Below, in pieces: positions 1-7,746 of a DNA stretch of 55,891 nt. Each line of letters starts with the position of its first letter. Within the stretch, counting starts at the first letter, position 1. The stretch is taken from positions 1 to 55,891 of the forward strand of contig JAJUGV010000009.1 in assembly GCA_029265795.1 (NCBI GenBank), in the 5' to 3' direction. Under the pieces are notes generated by a model that was not told the DNA's origin, ran no database searches, and saw nothing but the letters and a program-made list of their open reading frames with translations. Source of the stretch: Alcaligenaceae bacterium. GTDB taxonomy: Bacteria > Pseudomonadota > Gammaproteobacteria > Burkholderiales > Burkholderiaceae_B. A program made the translations under genes and the position numbers.

Positions 1-182
1 ACCTCGCCGAGATCCCGGACAACGTCAAGAACCGGCTCGAGATCGTCCCGGTCAAGTGGATCGACAAGGTGCTGGAGGTGGCGCTCGAGCGCCAGCACGA
101 ACCGCTGCCCCAGGCGGCGGGCGAGGCGCCCTTGCCGCCCGCGGAAAGCAAGACCGGGACGCCGGCCGCGGTCAAGCATTAG
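1..182 (+). CDS. lon: ATP-dependent Lon protease, C-terminal end (partial)
   Basis: The open frame enters from the left edge (first full codon at 3) and stops with TAG at 180-182. The readable tail contains IPDNVKNRLEIVPVKWIDKV, which matches the very end of the Lon S16 protease domain, where a conserved NV..GLEI.PV..IDEVL pattern follows the catalytic Ser/Lys dyad (outside the window). After it comes a short Pro/Ala-rich extension ending AAVKH. Lon degrades misfolded and regulatory proteins in the cytoplasm using ATP. It lies 48 bp upstream of hupB, the usual lon-hupB order of proteobacteria. Base composition is very GC-rich compared with the rest of the window. Confidence 0.88.
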   Translation, partial: LAEIPDNVKNRLEIVPVKWIDKVLEVALERQHEPLPQAAGEAPLPPAESKTGTPAAVKH

Positions 183-230
183 GAACCACGAAGCGCCGGC
201 CGGTGGCGGCGCGGACTCCGGGGAAGGACG

Positions 231-503
231 ATGAACAAGGCGGACGTGATCGAGCACATCGCGCAGTCGGCGGAGATCTCCAAGCTCGCCGCCGAGCGCG
301 CGGTCGACGCGCTGGTGGGCGCGGTGAAATCGAGCCTGAAGAAGGGGCAGATGGTGACGCTGGTGGGCTTCGGCTCGTTCTACGTGGGCAAGCGCGCGGC
401 GCGCACCGGGCGCAATCCGAAGACCGGCGCGGCACTGCAGATCCCGGCGGCCCGCGTGCCCAAGTTCCGCGCTGGCAAGGCGCTCAAGGACGCGATAAAC
501 TAG
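231..503 (+). CDS. hupB: HU-type nucleoid DNA-binding protein
   Basis: This 90-residue protein has the full HU/IHF fold. It starts [11 protein letters not shown], has the dimer-core segment [20 protein letters not shown], the DNA-inserting arm region GRNPKTG with its tip proline, and the C-terminal [13 protein letters not shown] signature. HU bends DNA without sequence specificity and compacts the nucleoid. It sits directly after lon and is followed by two tRNA genes, the classical order. The start at 231 is preceded by GGGGAAGGACG, a strong Shine-Dalgarno. Nearly all third codon positions are G or C (about 85 of 90 codons), far more skewed than the ribosomal and housekeeping genes at 26-34 kb; see the finding on the left edge. 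Confidence 0.95.
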   Translation: MNKADVIEHIAQSAEISKLAAERAVDALVGAVKSSLKKGQMVTLVGFGSFYVGKRAARTGRNPKTGAALQIPAARVPKFRAGKALKDAIN

Positions 504-550
504 CGCCCCTTTTGCGGCGGCCGTCGTGTTTCGCGCCGCGCGGGCGACGA

Positions 551-625
551 GGGTGCTTAGCTCAGCGGTAGAGCGTCGCCCTTACAAGGCGAGGGTCGGC
601 GGTTCGATCCCGTCAGCACCCACCA
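551..625 (+). tRNA. tRNA-Val (anticodon TAC)
   Basis: A complete cloverleaf can be drawn. The acceptor stem GGGTGCT pairs with AGCACCC, the D arm is GCTC-AGCGGTA-GAGC, the anticodon stem-loop CGCCCTTACAAGGCG exposes TAC, and the T arm GGCGG-TTCGATC-CCGTC is standard. CCA is encoded at 623-625. It lies 47 bp after hupB and 5 bp before tRNA-Asp, so the two tRNAs are probably one transcript. Confidence 0.96.
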
Positions 626-630
626 AGGAA

Positions 631-707
631 GGAGCGGTAGTTCAGTTGGTTAGAATACCGGCCTGTCACGCCGGGGGTCGCGGGTTCGAGTCCCGTCCGC
701 TCCGCCA
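631..707 (+). tRNA. tRNA-Asp (anticodon GTC)
   Basis: The acceptor stem GGAGCGG pairs with CCGCTCC, the anticodon stem-loop CCGGCCTGTCACGCCGG exposes GTC, the T arm is CGCGG-GTTCGAG-TCCCG, and CCA is encoded at 705-707. It is followed within 7 bp by a strong hairpin terminator that ends the lon-hupB-tRNA region. Confidence 0.96.
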
Positions 708-713
708 AAATTC

Positions 714-750
714 AAAAAGCCTGATAGCTCACCAGCTATCAGGCTTTTTT
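714..750 (+). terminator. Rho-independent terminator after the tRNA pair
   Basis: A perfect 12-bp stem (AGCCTGATAGCT with AGCTATCAGGCT) closes a CACC loop and is followed by a run of T. It is preceded by a run of A, so it may work in both directions. It ends the tRNA-Val/tRNA-Asp transcript. Confidence 0.92.
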
Positions 751-1008
751 CATTTCTTCGTTTCCTCTTCCTACGGTTGTTGCGCTTGCCCACCTCGGCT
801 GATCTTGTTCGCAAGTGACTTAATTAGTTACATGTCACAACGGAAGATACGCTCCACACATTTAAATTCCTTTTGCAAGCTTTTAAGTGTTTTTAGAGAG
901 TTTTAGCGACACGTTATCGATTTTTAGAGGAAGATGACGCAATTCAAAGTGTTGCCAACGGCCTCGCACACGCCTACCATCTGCGCCGTTCTGTAGATGG
1001 AAACGAGT
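751..1008. other. AT-rich intergenic stretch without a gene
   Basis: Together with the terminator before it, about 300 bp between tRNA-Asp and the EamA gene carry no convincing gene. The part around 840-930 drops to roughly 37-40% GC and is probably the promoter region of the transporter. It contains a direct repeat TTTTTAGAG at 890-898 and 921-929 (31 bp apart), a possible regulator site. No remnant of a tRNA 3' end, integrase or other mobile-element trace was seen here. Confidence 0.5.
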
Positions 1009-1869
1009 ATGTACACCCTGATATTGAGCATTTCCTGCAGCGTCGCAGTATCTGTCCTGCTGAAAGTTGCCCGTAGCCAATCCATCCAGGTGGACCAAGC
1101 CATTGCATTCAACTATGTGATGGCCGGTAGCCTGTGCTGGTTGTTGCTCGGCCCGCAACCGGCAGATTTACTGCATAACACTTCGCCATGGCCCCTGCTC
1201 ATCGCTCTGGGTTTGCTGCTTCCCAGCGTCTTCCTGATTATGGCGAAGGCCGTGCAGCAGGCCGGCATTGTGTTGAGCGATGTCGCACAGCGTCTGTCTT
1301 TGCTCCTGCCTCTCATTGCCGCTTTCACCTTATTTGGCGAAACGGCTACCCAAGGCAAGCTGCTGGGTGTCGCGGTCGCCCTTTGCGCATTGGGAGCGCT
1401 TCTTTGGCGGCCGGACAACCGAAATGCGCAACAGCCCGCGGCCCACGGTGGCCTTGTCACCGTCACCCTCCTTTTGGGTGTGTGGTTCGGCTATGGAACC
1501 ATCGACATTCTGTTCAAACAAGTGGCGAAAATGGGGTCTGCATTCCCAACCACGCTGCTGGGCTCATTTGTACTCGCCGGGGTTGTCAGCTTCGGCTACC
1601 TGTTCGCACGGCGTGCCGCATGGAACCGTCGCAGCATGCTGGCCGGCCTGATGCTCGGTCTGCTGAACTTTGGGAACATTTATTTCTATGTCCGGGCTCA
1701 TCAGGTCTACTCGGACAATCCCACCCTGGTATTCTCCGCCATGAATATTGGGGTGATTTCGCTGGGCACTCTGGTCGGAGCTGGGGTCTTCCGCGAACGC
1801 ATAAACTGGGTCAACGGCATCGGGGTCGGGCTGGCCATACTAGCCATCTTCATACTTTTCCCCCGTTGA
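1009..1869 (+). CDS. EamA/DMT-family membrane transporter
   Basis: A 286-residue protein made almost entirely of hydrophobic segments, consistent with the ten-helix two-repeat EamA (drug/metabolite transporter) architecture. The first helix is MYTLILSISCSVAVSVLLKV, the first repeat ends near ALCALGALLWRP, and the second half begins at GGLVTVTLLLGVWFGYGTIDIL. Such proteins export small metabolites or amino acids; the substrate cannot be read from sequence. The ATG at 1009 is preferred to the one at 997 because GGAAACGAG lies just upstream of it and 997 has no ribosome-binding site. The last 20 bp overlap the end of the convergent MFS gene. Confidence 0.78.
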   Translation: MYTLILSISCSVAVSVLLKVARSQSIQVDQAIAFNYVMAGSLCWLLLGPQPADLLHNTSPWPLLIALGLLLPSVFLIMAKAVQQAGIVLSDVAQRLSLLLPLIAAFTLFGETATQGKLLGVAVALCALGALLWRPDNRNAQQPAAHGGLVTVTLLLGVWFGYGTIDILFKQVAKMGSAFPTTLLGSFVLAGVVSFGYLFARRAAWNRRSMLAGLMLGLLNFGNIYFYVRAHQVYSDNPTLVFSAMNIGVISLGTLVGAGVFRERINWVNGIGVGLAILAIFILFPR

Positions 1870-3622
1870 CCGACGTATTCTGATCGTCGGCCTCCGGCGT
1901 CTGCTCTGCGGGTGTCGTAGCATGGGCGTCCCCGCCATCGGTTCCGGCGATGTAACGCAGGTCACTGGGGCCGACTCCTGCAGGTGACTCTGGCGGCATA
2001 GCGATATCTCCCGCCACCTGCCCCTCAATAGCATCCGCTGAGGCCGAGGTCGCGACCGTAGCCTCTTGCTCCACTGCGGCTACTTCGGCAGCCTCTTCAC
2101 GCGGCGGTACCGCTTCTTCTGCGACTGTCGCAGGCTGGTCATGCATAGCGGCCAGATCAGCCGGCCCCACCCCTTCCGCCGGGGTTGAAGCCGCAGCCGG
2201 CGGACCCACTACTTCCGGAGCCGCTGTCGCCGTGGCTGCCGGGGTTTCTGTAATTTGAGTGTCGTCCAGCACTTCTGCCTCCGCGGGCGATACCGCGACA
2301 TCGCTGGATTCGGATACGGGGGACGCCGCCGATGCTTCATCATCCAGCACCGGCTCCTCCGGTGGGGGCGTGAACGAAACATCAGTCTCAAGGTCAACGC
2401 GCGGATCGAGCGCCGGAACGACGTTGGGCGTCTGAGAGGATTCCGGCATGGGCACGAACTCGGTCGGCGCGTCCTGACTGAGGTAAGCGCCGGTGACACG
2501 CTGCGGCCTGACAACAACGATCAAGAAGACGGCACATGCAGTGACGAAGACGAAGAAAACGCCCGCCTGAAGCTGGCGCATAAGAAAACCGACAACCAAG
2601 GGGCCCACGCAAGCGCCCAGGCCGTAGACCATATACAGGATGGCACTGAGGCCCACGCGGCGGTCAGGGTCGACATTATCGTTGGCGAACGCCGCGGCCA
2701 CGGGATAGAGCGTGAAAAGTATTATGCCGAACAAAGCAGAGAAACCCACCAGCACCGGGTACGGCAAAGGCCACCATCCCCACAACGGCACGGTCAGGGC
2801 GGCAAGTAGCAAGGCATTGAAGCGAATCAAGCCGACCCGACTGATACGGTCTGCCAGCCAGCCCACAGGCCATTGAAACACCAGCCCGCTGGCGACAGCT
2901 GCAGAAACAAACACCGCCACCTGTTGGGCGTCCATACCGTTAGCAACGCCGTACACCGGCGCCAGGCCGTAGAAGGCACCCGTCATCATCCCGGTCATGA
3001 ACAACACGGTGATGGTCATGGGCACTCGCGAGACGTAATAGCGGTAGTGCAGAGGGACCGGCACCTGGATGGCCGGGTGTACTCGGCGGGTGACGGCAAC
3101 GGGGATCAAGCAGGCCGCTGAACACAGCGCGACAAACATCAGTGGCCCGGTATCCAGCCGCGGGAACATGCCCACAGACAATTGGCCCAGGACGGTTCCA
3201 AGGCTGGAAAACACCATATAGAAGGCGAAGACCCGACCGCGCAGATGATTCTCCGTCTGCTCATTCAGCCAACTTTCCAGCACAATGAACTGTGTCACCA
3301 TGGCGATACCGGCCACGAAACGCAATGCGATCCAGAGCACGAGAACGTCTATCAGTGCTTGAATCAGAACTGTGACAGTGACCACCGCTGCGGTAGCTGC
3401 GTAGGCACGGATGTGACCCACGCGGATGATCAGTTTATGGCCGACGCGTGCACCCAAAACAAGGCCCAGGTAATACGCCGCAATAATGCCACCGATCCAG
3501 ACTTCCGACGTGGCAGTAGCACTGAGGCGCAACCCGACGTAAGTGTTGAACAGCCCTGACCCTATCAGCAATAGCAGAGTAGCCAGGAACAGAGAGGAGA
3601 ACGCCCCGATCGTCTTTACCAT
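1850..3622 (-). CDS. MFS transporter (YcaD-like) with a long disordered C-terminal tail
   Basis: A 590-residue protein. Residues 1 to about 380 form a 12-helix major facilitator domain with paired helices such as IGGIIAAYYLGLVLGARVGH and an inner loop GWLADRISRVGLIRF resembling the MFS loop signature. Sequence style and length resemble the YcaD/TsgA-like group, whose substrates are mostly unknown. About 210 further residues are rich in Ala, Glu, Pro, Val and Thr and look disordered. Two copies of a GVGP(A/S)DL motif lie in this tail, the second in GVGPSDLRYIAGTDGG. The ATG at 3622 gives a normal first helix (IGAFSSLFLATLLLLIGSGL), although no clear ribosome-binding site is visible. The 3' end overlaps the convergent EamA gene by 20 bp. 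Confidence 0.8.
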   Translation of the reverse strand: MVKTIGAFSSLFLATLLLLIGSGLFNTYVGLRLSATATSEVWIGGIIAAYYLGLVLGARVGHKLIIRVGHIRAYAATAAVVTVTVLIQALIDVLVLWIALRFVAGIAMVTQFIVLESWLNEQTENHLRGRVFAFYMVFSSLGTVLGQLSVGMFPRLDTGPLMFVALCSAACLIPVAVTRRVHPAIQVPVPLHYRYYVSRVPMTITVLFMTGMMTGAFYGLAPVYGVANGMDAQQVAVFVSAAVASGLVFQWPVGWLADRISRVGLIRFNALLLAALTVPLWGWWPLPYPVLVGFSALFGIILFTLYPVAAAFANDNVDPDRRVGLSAILYMVYGLGACVGPLVVGFLMRQLQAGVFFVFVTACAVFLIVVVRPQRVTGAYLSQDAPTEFVPMPESSQTPNVVPALDPRVDLETDVSFTPPPEEPVLDDEASAASPVSESSDVAVSPAEAEVLDDTQITETPAATATAAPEVVGPPAAASTPAEGVGPADLAAMHDQPATVAEEAVPPREEAAEVAAVEQEATVATSASADAIEGQVAGDIAMPPESPAGVGPSDLRYIAGTDGGDAHATTPAEQTPEADDQNTSVNGGKV

Positions 3623-3713
3623 GGAAAACCGTAATGGGAATAGCGCCTGAAGCGGCTAAGTAAGAATGAAGGGGAGCAGAACGCTCCACGGACATTTCCC
3701 CGGCGCATATTGA

Positions 3714-3738
3714 CCCGGCGACTGGGTTAGCCGCCGGG
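3714..3738 (-). terminator. GC-rich hairpin downstream of the peroxiredoxin gene
   Basis: CCCGGCG (3714-3720) pairs with CGCCGGG (3732-3738) across an 11-nt loop, 25 bp beyond the peroxiredoxin stop. No T run follows on the minus strand, so intrinsic termination is doubtful; it may protect the transcript 3' end. Confidence 0.35.
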
Positions 3739-3763
3739 GTTTAAGCCACCGGGGTATAGAACT

Positions 3764-4267
3764 TTATAGTTGCTTCAGCAGGCTGCCGGCATCTGAGACT
3801 TCGAATTTGCCTGCCTGTTCAATATTCAGCTGTTCTACTACGCCGTCGCGTAACAGAGCAGAGAAGCGCTGGCAGCGCGTGCCCATGCCACGCGCATTGA
3901 GGTCCAGCTCGAGCCCCAACTTGCGTGTCCACTCGGCGCTGCCGTCACCCAGCATGCGGATGCGCCCGTTAACACCCAGTTCGCGGCCCCAGGCGCCCAT
4001 GACAAAGGCATCGTTGACAGCCACGCACCAGATCTCGTCCACCCCTTTATCGCGCAGGGCATCATGCTGCTCGAGGTATCCGGGAACGTGTTTTTCAGAG
4101 CAGGTAGGCGTGAAGGCGCCAGGCAAGGCGAATAAGGCAATGGTTTTGCCGCGCGCCTCTTCTGCCACCTGAAAGGCATTCGGCCCTACAGCGCATGCGC
4201 CGCTGGGCTCATCGTAATATTCGTATAAGGTGCCATCAGGAATGCGGTCACCAATTTTGATGGACAT
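3764..4267 (-). CDS. Peroxiredoxin (Prx5/AhpE-like thiol peroxidase)
   Basis: A 167-residue thioredoxin-fold peroxidase. The active-site signature is FALPGAFTPTCSEKHVPGY, placing the peroxidatic cysteine at residue 56. The preceding Pro and Thr and the later GMGTRCQRFSALL segment match the Prx5 subfamily (human PRDX5, yeast Ahp1, bacterial glutaredoxin-linked forms). It reduces hydrogen peroxide and organic hydroperoxides in the cytoplasm. The start at 4267 (MSIKIGDRIPDG) is chosen over a longer upstream ATG because GAGGGGGG lies immediately before it and family members begin here. It is followed by the MFS gene and preceded by a universal stress protein on the same strand. Confidence 0.93.
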   Translation of the reverse strand: MSIKIGDRIPDGTLYEYYDEPSGACAVGPNAFQVAEEARGKTIALFALPGAFTPTCSEKHVPGYLEQHDALRDKGVDEIWCVAVNDAFVMGAWGRELGVNGRIRMLGDGSAEWTRKLGLELDLNARGMGTRCQRFSALLRDGVVEQLNIEQAGKFEVSDAGSLLKQL

Positions 4268-4407
4268 AACCCCCCCTCTATTAACGCCGTGAAAAAAATG
4301 AAAAGACCGGGGCGGCAGGCAGCGTACATATGGCACCTGCCACCGAGACCGATCACCGCATCCCTAATGATACGGCCAAAGAGGGGGGATGCATCAATGA
4401 AGACAGG

Positions 4408-4869
4408 CTAGTTGGTCTCTTTGACGCGATAGACCAGCGTTGCTGTCTTGGCCAGACCCAGAACCTTGACGGTGACGCTGCCGAGCAGTAGACGGGAAAG
4501 GCCGCTGCGCCCGTGGCTGCCAATGAAGATAAGGTCGCAATCATTTTCTTCTGCTGCCTGGACGATGCCGTCGGCGACGTTGAAGTTCGACACCACCTTT
4601 CCGGTTGCCTTCACGCCCGCGGTCTCGGCACGATCCAGCACCTGCTTGACGTACTTCTGTGCCTGCTCGTTCGCTGTCTTTTCGTAATCTTCGTCGGTAA
4701 TGGCATAGGCGGCAGCCATACCATCGAACCCAACGGTAGCGGCAAATGGTTGCGTCACGTAAAGTGCCACAACCTCGGCACCAATTTCGCGCGCAAAGCA
4801 CACACCCTTGTTTGCGGCCTGCGCAGACAACGGGGAGCCGTCAGTGGGAATAAGAATTTTCTTGAACAT
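4408..4869 (-). CDS. Universal stress protein, UspA family
   Basis: A 153-residue single Usp domain. It starts FKKILIPTDGS, the standard first strand and phosphate loop, and carries the ATP-binding signature near the C terminus in IGSHGRSGLSRLLLGSVT (the G-x2-G-x9-G-S/T pattern), so it belongs to the nucleotide-binding Usp subgroup. These cytoplasmic dimers accumulate under starvation, oxidative or low-oxygen stress. Its neighbours (peroxiredoxin on the same strand; nitric-oxide genes further right) fit a stress setting. About 130 bp upstream separate it from the DUF442 gene, enough for its own promoter; no FNR-type box was seen there. Confidence 0.93.
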   Translation of the reverse strand: MFKKILIPTDGSPLSAQAANKGVCFAREIGAEVVALYVTQPFAATVGFDGMAAAYAITDEDYEKTANEQAQKYVKQVLDRAETAGVKATGKVVSNFNVADGIVQAAEENDCDLIFIGSHGRSGLSRLLLGSVTVKVLGLAKTATLVYRVKETN

Positions 4870-4998
4870 TATCTTGCCCCTGTAGTATCAGAATTCTGGC
4901 ATCCCGGGCGGGAACACCGAAGTGGTTAGTTATGGTTTTCAGCTTACCCGGTCGCGAGGCTAACATGTAATAAGCATTTACGCTGTAGTTGACTCATC

Positions 4999-5340
4999 TC
5001 AAACTTGATTGGCGGCATTGAACAAATGCGTGCAGCGCGTACCGCTACGGCAGTAGGCCAGCACCGGGGCCGGCAGCCTTCCCAGCAGTTCCTTGAAACG
5101 TAGAACATCCTGTTCTGTCATGCCACCGCTTATCACGGGCTGATATTCTATGACCAGACCTGCGGCTTTGGCCGCCGCCATTACCTCTTCGGAAGAGGGT
5201 TGCTCCGCACCGCCCTCCCCATCTGGCCGATTGATAATAACGCTCTTGAAGCCGGCCTGCGCCACAGCCTGCATGTCGTCAGGGCTAAGTTGTGGCGCCA
5301 CGGCAAAGGCGTCAGTAAGGGTTCGGATCGGCAGGGCCAT
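4999..5340 (-). CDS. DUF442/TIGR01244 family protein (dual-specificity-phosphatase-like sulfur transferase)
   Basis: A 113-residue protein with the phosphatase-like fold of the DUF442 family, also found fused to Blh-type hydrolases linked to sulfide oxidation. Visible signatures are SPDDMQAVAQAGFKSVIINR near the start, RPDGEGGAEQPSS, and a C-terminal P-loop CRSGTR (Cys-x4-Arg, near residue 97) that would hold the substrate thiolate. The biochemical reaction is uncertain: TIGR01244 proteins are annotated as sulfur transferases or phosphatases. ATG at 5340 is preceded by GGAG at a slightly long spacing. It is divergent from the GNAT gene with only 40 bp between start codons. Confidence 0.82.
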   Translation of the reverse strand: MALPIRTLTDAFAVAPQLSPDDMQAVAQAGFKSVIINRPDGEGGAEQPSSEEVMAAAKAAGLVIEYQPVISGGMTEQDVLRFKELLGRLPAPVLAYCRSGTRCTHLFNAANQV

Positions 5341-5380
5341 CTTTGTGACTCCGTATTAACGATTTAAGTGGGAAACCTTC

Positions 5381-5965
5381 ATGAAAAATAGTATGACCGG
5401 CTCGCACACTGCGCAAGCTGATGCCCCGGAGTCCGATGCAGCCTTCACGATTCGCGACGCCACGCCTGATGATATTCCCCATATCCAGGAAATTTATGCT
5501 CACCATGTGCTGTCAAGTACTGCGACCTTCGAGGAGGAGCCCCCAGGCGTAGAAGAAATGGCGCAGCGGCTGCAGCGCGTACGCGACCTGGGCTTGCCGT
5601 GGCTGGTGGCTGAACAAGATGAACGAATCCTGGGTTATTGCTACGCTTCTGCGTATCGGCCTCGCCCGGCCTACCGATACACCATCGAAGACTCCGTGTA
5701 TCTAGCCGAAGGGGAGTTCGGCAAAGGCATAGGTAAGAAGCTGCTCAGTGCCCTGCTCGAACGTTGTGAGCAAGGGCCGTGGCGACAGATGATCGCAGTG
5801 ATCGGCGGGACACAAAACCAGAGCTCCATCGCCTTGCACCGCGCTCTAGGTTTTGCCCATGTCGGCACTCAGCCGGAAACGGGCTACAAATTCGGGCAGT
5901 GGATCGATGTCGTATTCATGCAGCGCGCATTAGGGCCAGGCGGCGCTACCCCACCGGAAGAATGA
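5381..5965 (+). CDS. GNAT N-acetyltransferase (phosphinothricin acetyltransferase-like)
   Basis: A 194-residue GNAT protein. The N-terminal strand AFTIRDATPDDIPHIQEIYA, the segment STATFEEEPPGVEEM, and the pyrophosphate-binding loop EGEFGKGIGKKLLSALLERC (the Q/R-x2-G-x-G/A motif of acetyl-CoA binding) can be seen, followed by IALHRALGFAHVGTQPETGYKFGQW. This matches the PAT/Bar-like or methionine-sulfone acetyltransferase branch, which acetylates small amino-acid-like amines. The natural substrate in this organism is unknown. The N-terminal 15-20 residues before the domain are variable, and an internal ATG at 5393 is a possible alternative start. Confidence 0.88.
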   Translation: MKNSMTGSHTAQADAPESDAAFTIRDATPDDIPHIQEIYAHHVLSSTATFEEEPPGVEEMAQRLQRVRDLGLPWLVAEQDERILGYCYASAYRPRPAYRYTIEDSVYLAEGEFGKGIGKKLLSALLERCEQGPWRQMIAVIGGTQNQSSIALHRALGFAHVGTQPETGYKFGQWIDVVFMQRALGPGGATPPEE

Positions 5966-6030
5966 ATAACTAAGCGTCTCGTAAGCCACATAGCAACGGC
6001 TTGCAATTGACGCGCATTGGCACTTTCATT

Positions 6031-6053
6031 AAGATTACTTTCAAAGTCATCTT
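6031..6053 (+). promoter_or_regulatory. NsrR-type operator upstream of the NO-response operon
   Basis: A 23-bp inverted repeat: left half AAGATTACTTT, a central C, right half AAAGTCATCTT. Ten of the 11 base pairs between the two halves are not all perfect (two mismatched pairs plus the unpaired centre), so 20 of 23 positions agree with the reverse complement. This is the 11-1-11 architecture of the known NsrR site (AAGATG-like outer bases with T3-N-A3 at the centre). It ends 17 bp before the ATG of the truncated haemoglobin. nsrR itself is the third gene of the operon, so autoregulation relieved by nitric oxide is inferred. Confidence 0.8.
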
Positions 6054-6070
6054 TAACTCATTAATCGCTC

Positions 6071-6475
6071 ATGGCCCGTCCAGACCTTTGCACCACCGAT
6101 GAAATCCGCCAACTTGTCGATCAATTCTATGGGCGTATCCGGGCCGACCCTCTACTAGGCCCCATTTTCAATCAACACATCGACGACTGGCCGGTGCATT
6201 TGGACATCATGGTCCGCTTCTGGTCCTCGATTTTGCTAGGTTCCGGCGAATACAGCGGCACCCCCATGCCCAAGCATGTCGCTTTACCCGATCTTGACGC
6301 CTCCCTGTTCCGGCACTGGCTGGACCTCTTTCATGCGACCACAGCCGAACTGCCTAATCGCGATATGGCCAACCAGGCCGATGAGCTGGCGCAGCGCATC
6401 GCGCGCAGCCTGTGGTTCGGCTACCAAATGAACCGCGAACCCAATCGCATGCCCCAGGAGCTCCACCATGGCTAG
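6071..6475 (+). CDS. Group III truncated haemoglobin
   Basis: A 134-residue globin. LVDQFYGRIRADPLLGPIFN is the B/C-helix region, MVRFWSSILLGSGEYSGTPM the E-helix region with group III spacing, and KH at residues 68-69 gives His69 as the probable proximal haem ligand; FRHWLDLF follows as in the Campylobacter Ctb type. These proteins bind O2 and NO and are linked to nitrosative-stress tolerance. It is the first gene of an operon: its last 8 bp (ATGGCTAG) overlap the start of nnrS, implying translational coupling. The NsrR-type site directly upstream supports NO-responsive expression. Confidence 0.9.
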   Translation: MARPDLCTTDEIRQLVDQFYGRIRADPLLGPIFNQHIDDWPVHLDIMVRFWSSILLGSGEYSGTPMPKHVALPDLDASLFRHWLDLFHATTAELPNRDMANQADELAQRIARSLWFGYQMNREPNRMPQELHHG

Positions 6476-7715
6476 CGCTAAGCCCAGTACCGGCAGCCCA
6501 TTGCCCTCGCCCGATTTATCTGTCTTCCTTAGTCTGGGTTTCCGTCCGCTTTATATATGCGGCTGCGCCTGGGCACTGATCTCGGTCGCAATCTGGATTT
6601 TCGCGCCGGCCCTGGTACCTGCCCCTTTCTTCGCCGTCGCCTGGCATGCCCATGAAATGCTGTGGGGCTTTATTGCCACCATCGCCGTCGGCTTTCTGCT
6701 GACCGCCAGCGCCACATGGACCGGCTTCAATCCCATGAAGGGTGCACCTCTGGCCATCATCGCTTTGATGTGGATCGGTGCTCGTATCGCTTATTTGGTC
6801 GGGGGCGATGCAGCCTTTGTAGTCGGCCTTATTCTGGAAAGCCTGTTTTTTGGCTATAGCGCCCTCAAGCTCATGCAGGTCATGCTGAAAGGCAAGAGCG
6901 TACGGAACTACGGGGTGCCGGTACTCGTGCTGGGGCTTGGCGCAAGCAATATACTTTTTCTGCTCGCGACTCTGAAGGGCGACTACCTGCTGGTGATCGA
7001 GCGTTTCAACACCGGCATGCTGTTTATGGCGGTACTCACGATTCTGATCGCACGCCGCGTGGTTCCGTTCTTTGCGACTCGCATGGTGCCCGGTCTGGAC
7101 ATTCCCATGCTGGCCAACAGTGGCAGGGTGCAGCTCGTTGTGGGCGGTTTGGCGATCGCTGCGGGGCTTGCGCGGCTGGATATCGTAATGGCCGTCGCCC
7201 TTGCCGTAGTGGGCCTTATCGGCCTTTATCAGCTCTGGCGCTGGAAGCCGTTAGCCATTCTGCACAAACCCATGCTCTGGATACTCTATCTGGGCTACCT
7301 GGGCTTAGCGCTGGGCTTACTGGCTGCAGCGGCTCACTTGCTTGGGTTGGGTGGCGTTTTCCTGGCGCGCGACGCCGCACACGTCCATATTATTGGTATG
7401 GGCGGTTTCGCCGTACTGATCATCGGCATGGTTACGCGTACTGCCTTGGGGCACACCGGGCGGCCATTGGCTCTCGATGGCTCCATGCTGGCCAGTTACT
7501 GGCTGATGGTCGCGGCGGTGGTTTTGCGCTTAGCTGCTCTATGGCCCTCCAGCTTTGCAGGCCCATTGCTGCACGCGGCAGCAACCGCCTGGGTTGTCAG
7601 CCTGGCTCTCTATCTGTACCGTTACGTCCCCATACTGATACGCCCTCGAGCCGACGCCGTGACTCAATCGCGCGCTTCCGGCTCGGTAGTGGCCGGCGCT
7701 GCAGCGCGGCGCTGA
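6468..7715 (+). CDS. nnrS: NnrS family haem-copper membrane protein
   Basis: A 415-residue protein with about 12 hydrophobic segments. It shows NnrS hallmarks: LSLGFRPLYICG near the start, AFAVAWHAHEMLWGF-like segment (FFAVAWHAHEMLWGFIATI) with His residues thought to bind haem, FNPMKG, and a later HVHIIGMGGFAVLIIGMVTRTALGHTGR block. NnrS protects cells from nitric oxide by limiting damage to iron-sulfur and metabolic proteins; the exact chemistry is unsettled. It overlaps the haemoglobin gene by 8 bp and is followed after 31 bp by nsrR, which fits one NO-regulated operon. The C-terminal tail of about 20 residues is polar and not conserved-looking. Confidence 0.92.
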   Translation: MASAKPSTGSPLPSPDLSVFLSLGFRPLYICGCAWALISVAIWIFAPALVPAPFFAVAWHAHEMLWGFIATIAVGFLLTASATWTGFNPMKGAPLAIIALMWIGARIAYLVGGDAAFVVGLILESLFFGYSALKLMQVMLKGKSVRNYGVPVLVLGLGASNILFLLATLKGDYLLVIERFNTGMLFMAVLTILIARRVVPFFATRMVPGLDIPMLANSGRVQLVVGGLAIAAGLARLDIVMAVALAVVGLIGLYQLWRWKPLAILHKPMLWILYLGYLGLALGLLAAAAHLLGLGGVFLARDAAHVHIIGMGGFAVLIIGMVTRTALGHTGRPLALDGSMLASYWLMVAAVVLRLAALWPSSFAGPLLHAAATAWVVSLALYLYRYVPILIRPRADAVTQSRASGSVVAGAAARR

Positions 7716-7746
7716 TACACGTGTTTTGAATGAACCGGAGACCTGC

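Noticed and set aside
631-1008. Integrated element at the tRNA-Asp 3' end
   Set aside because: No integrase gene and no second copy of the tRNA 3' end was found in the window.
6001-6030. FNR/ANR box upstream of the haemoglobin gene
   Set aside because: TTGAC-N4-ATTGG matches TTGAT-N4-ATCAA too poorly; the adjacent NsrR site explains the region better.
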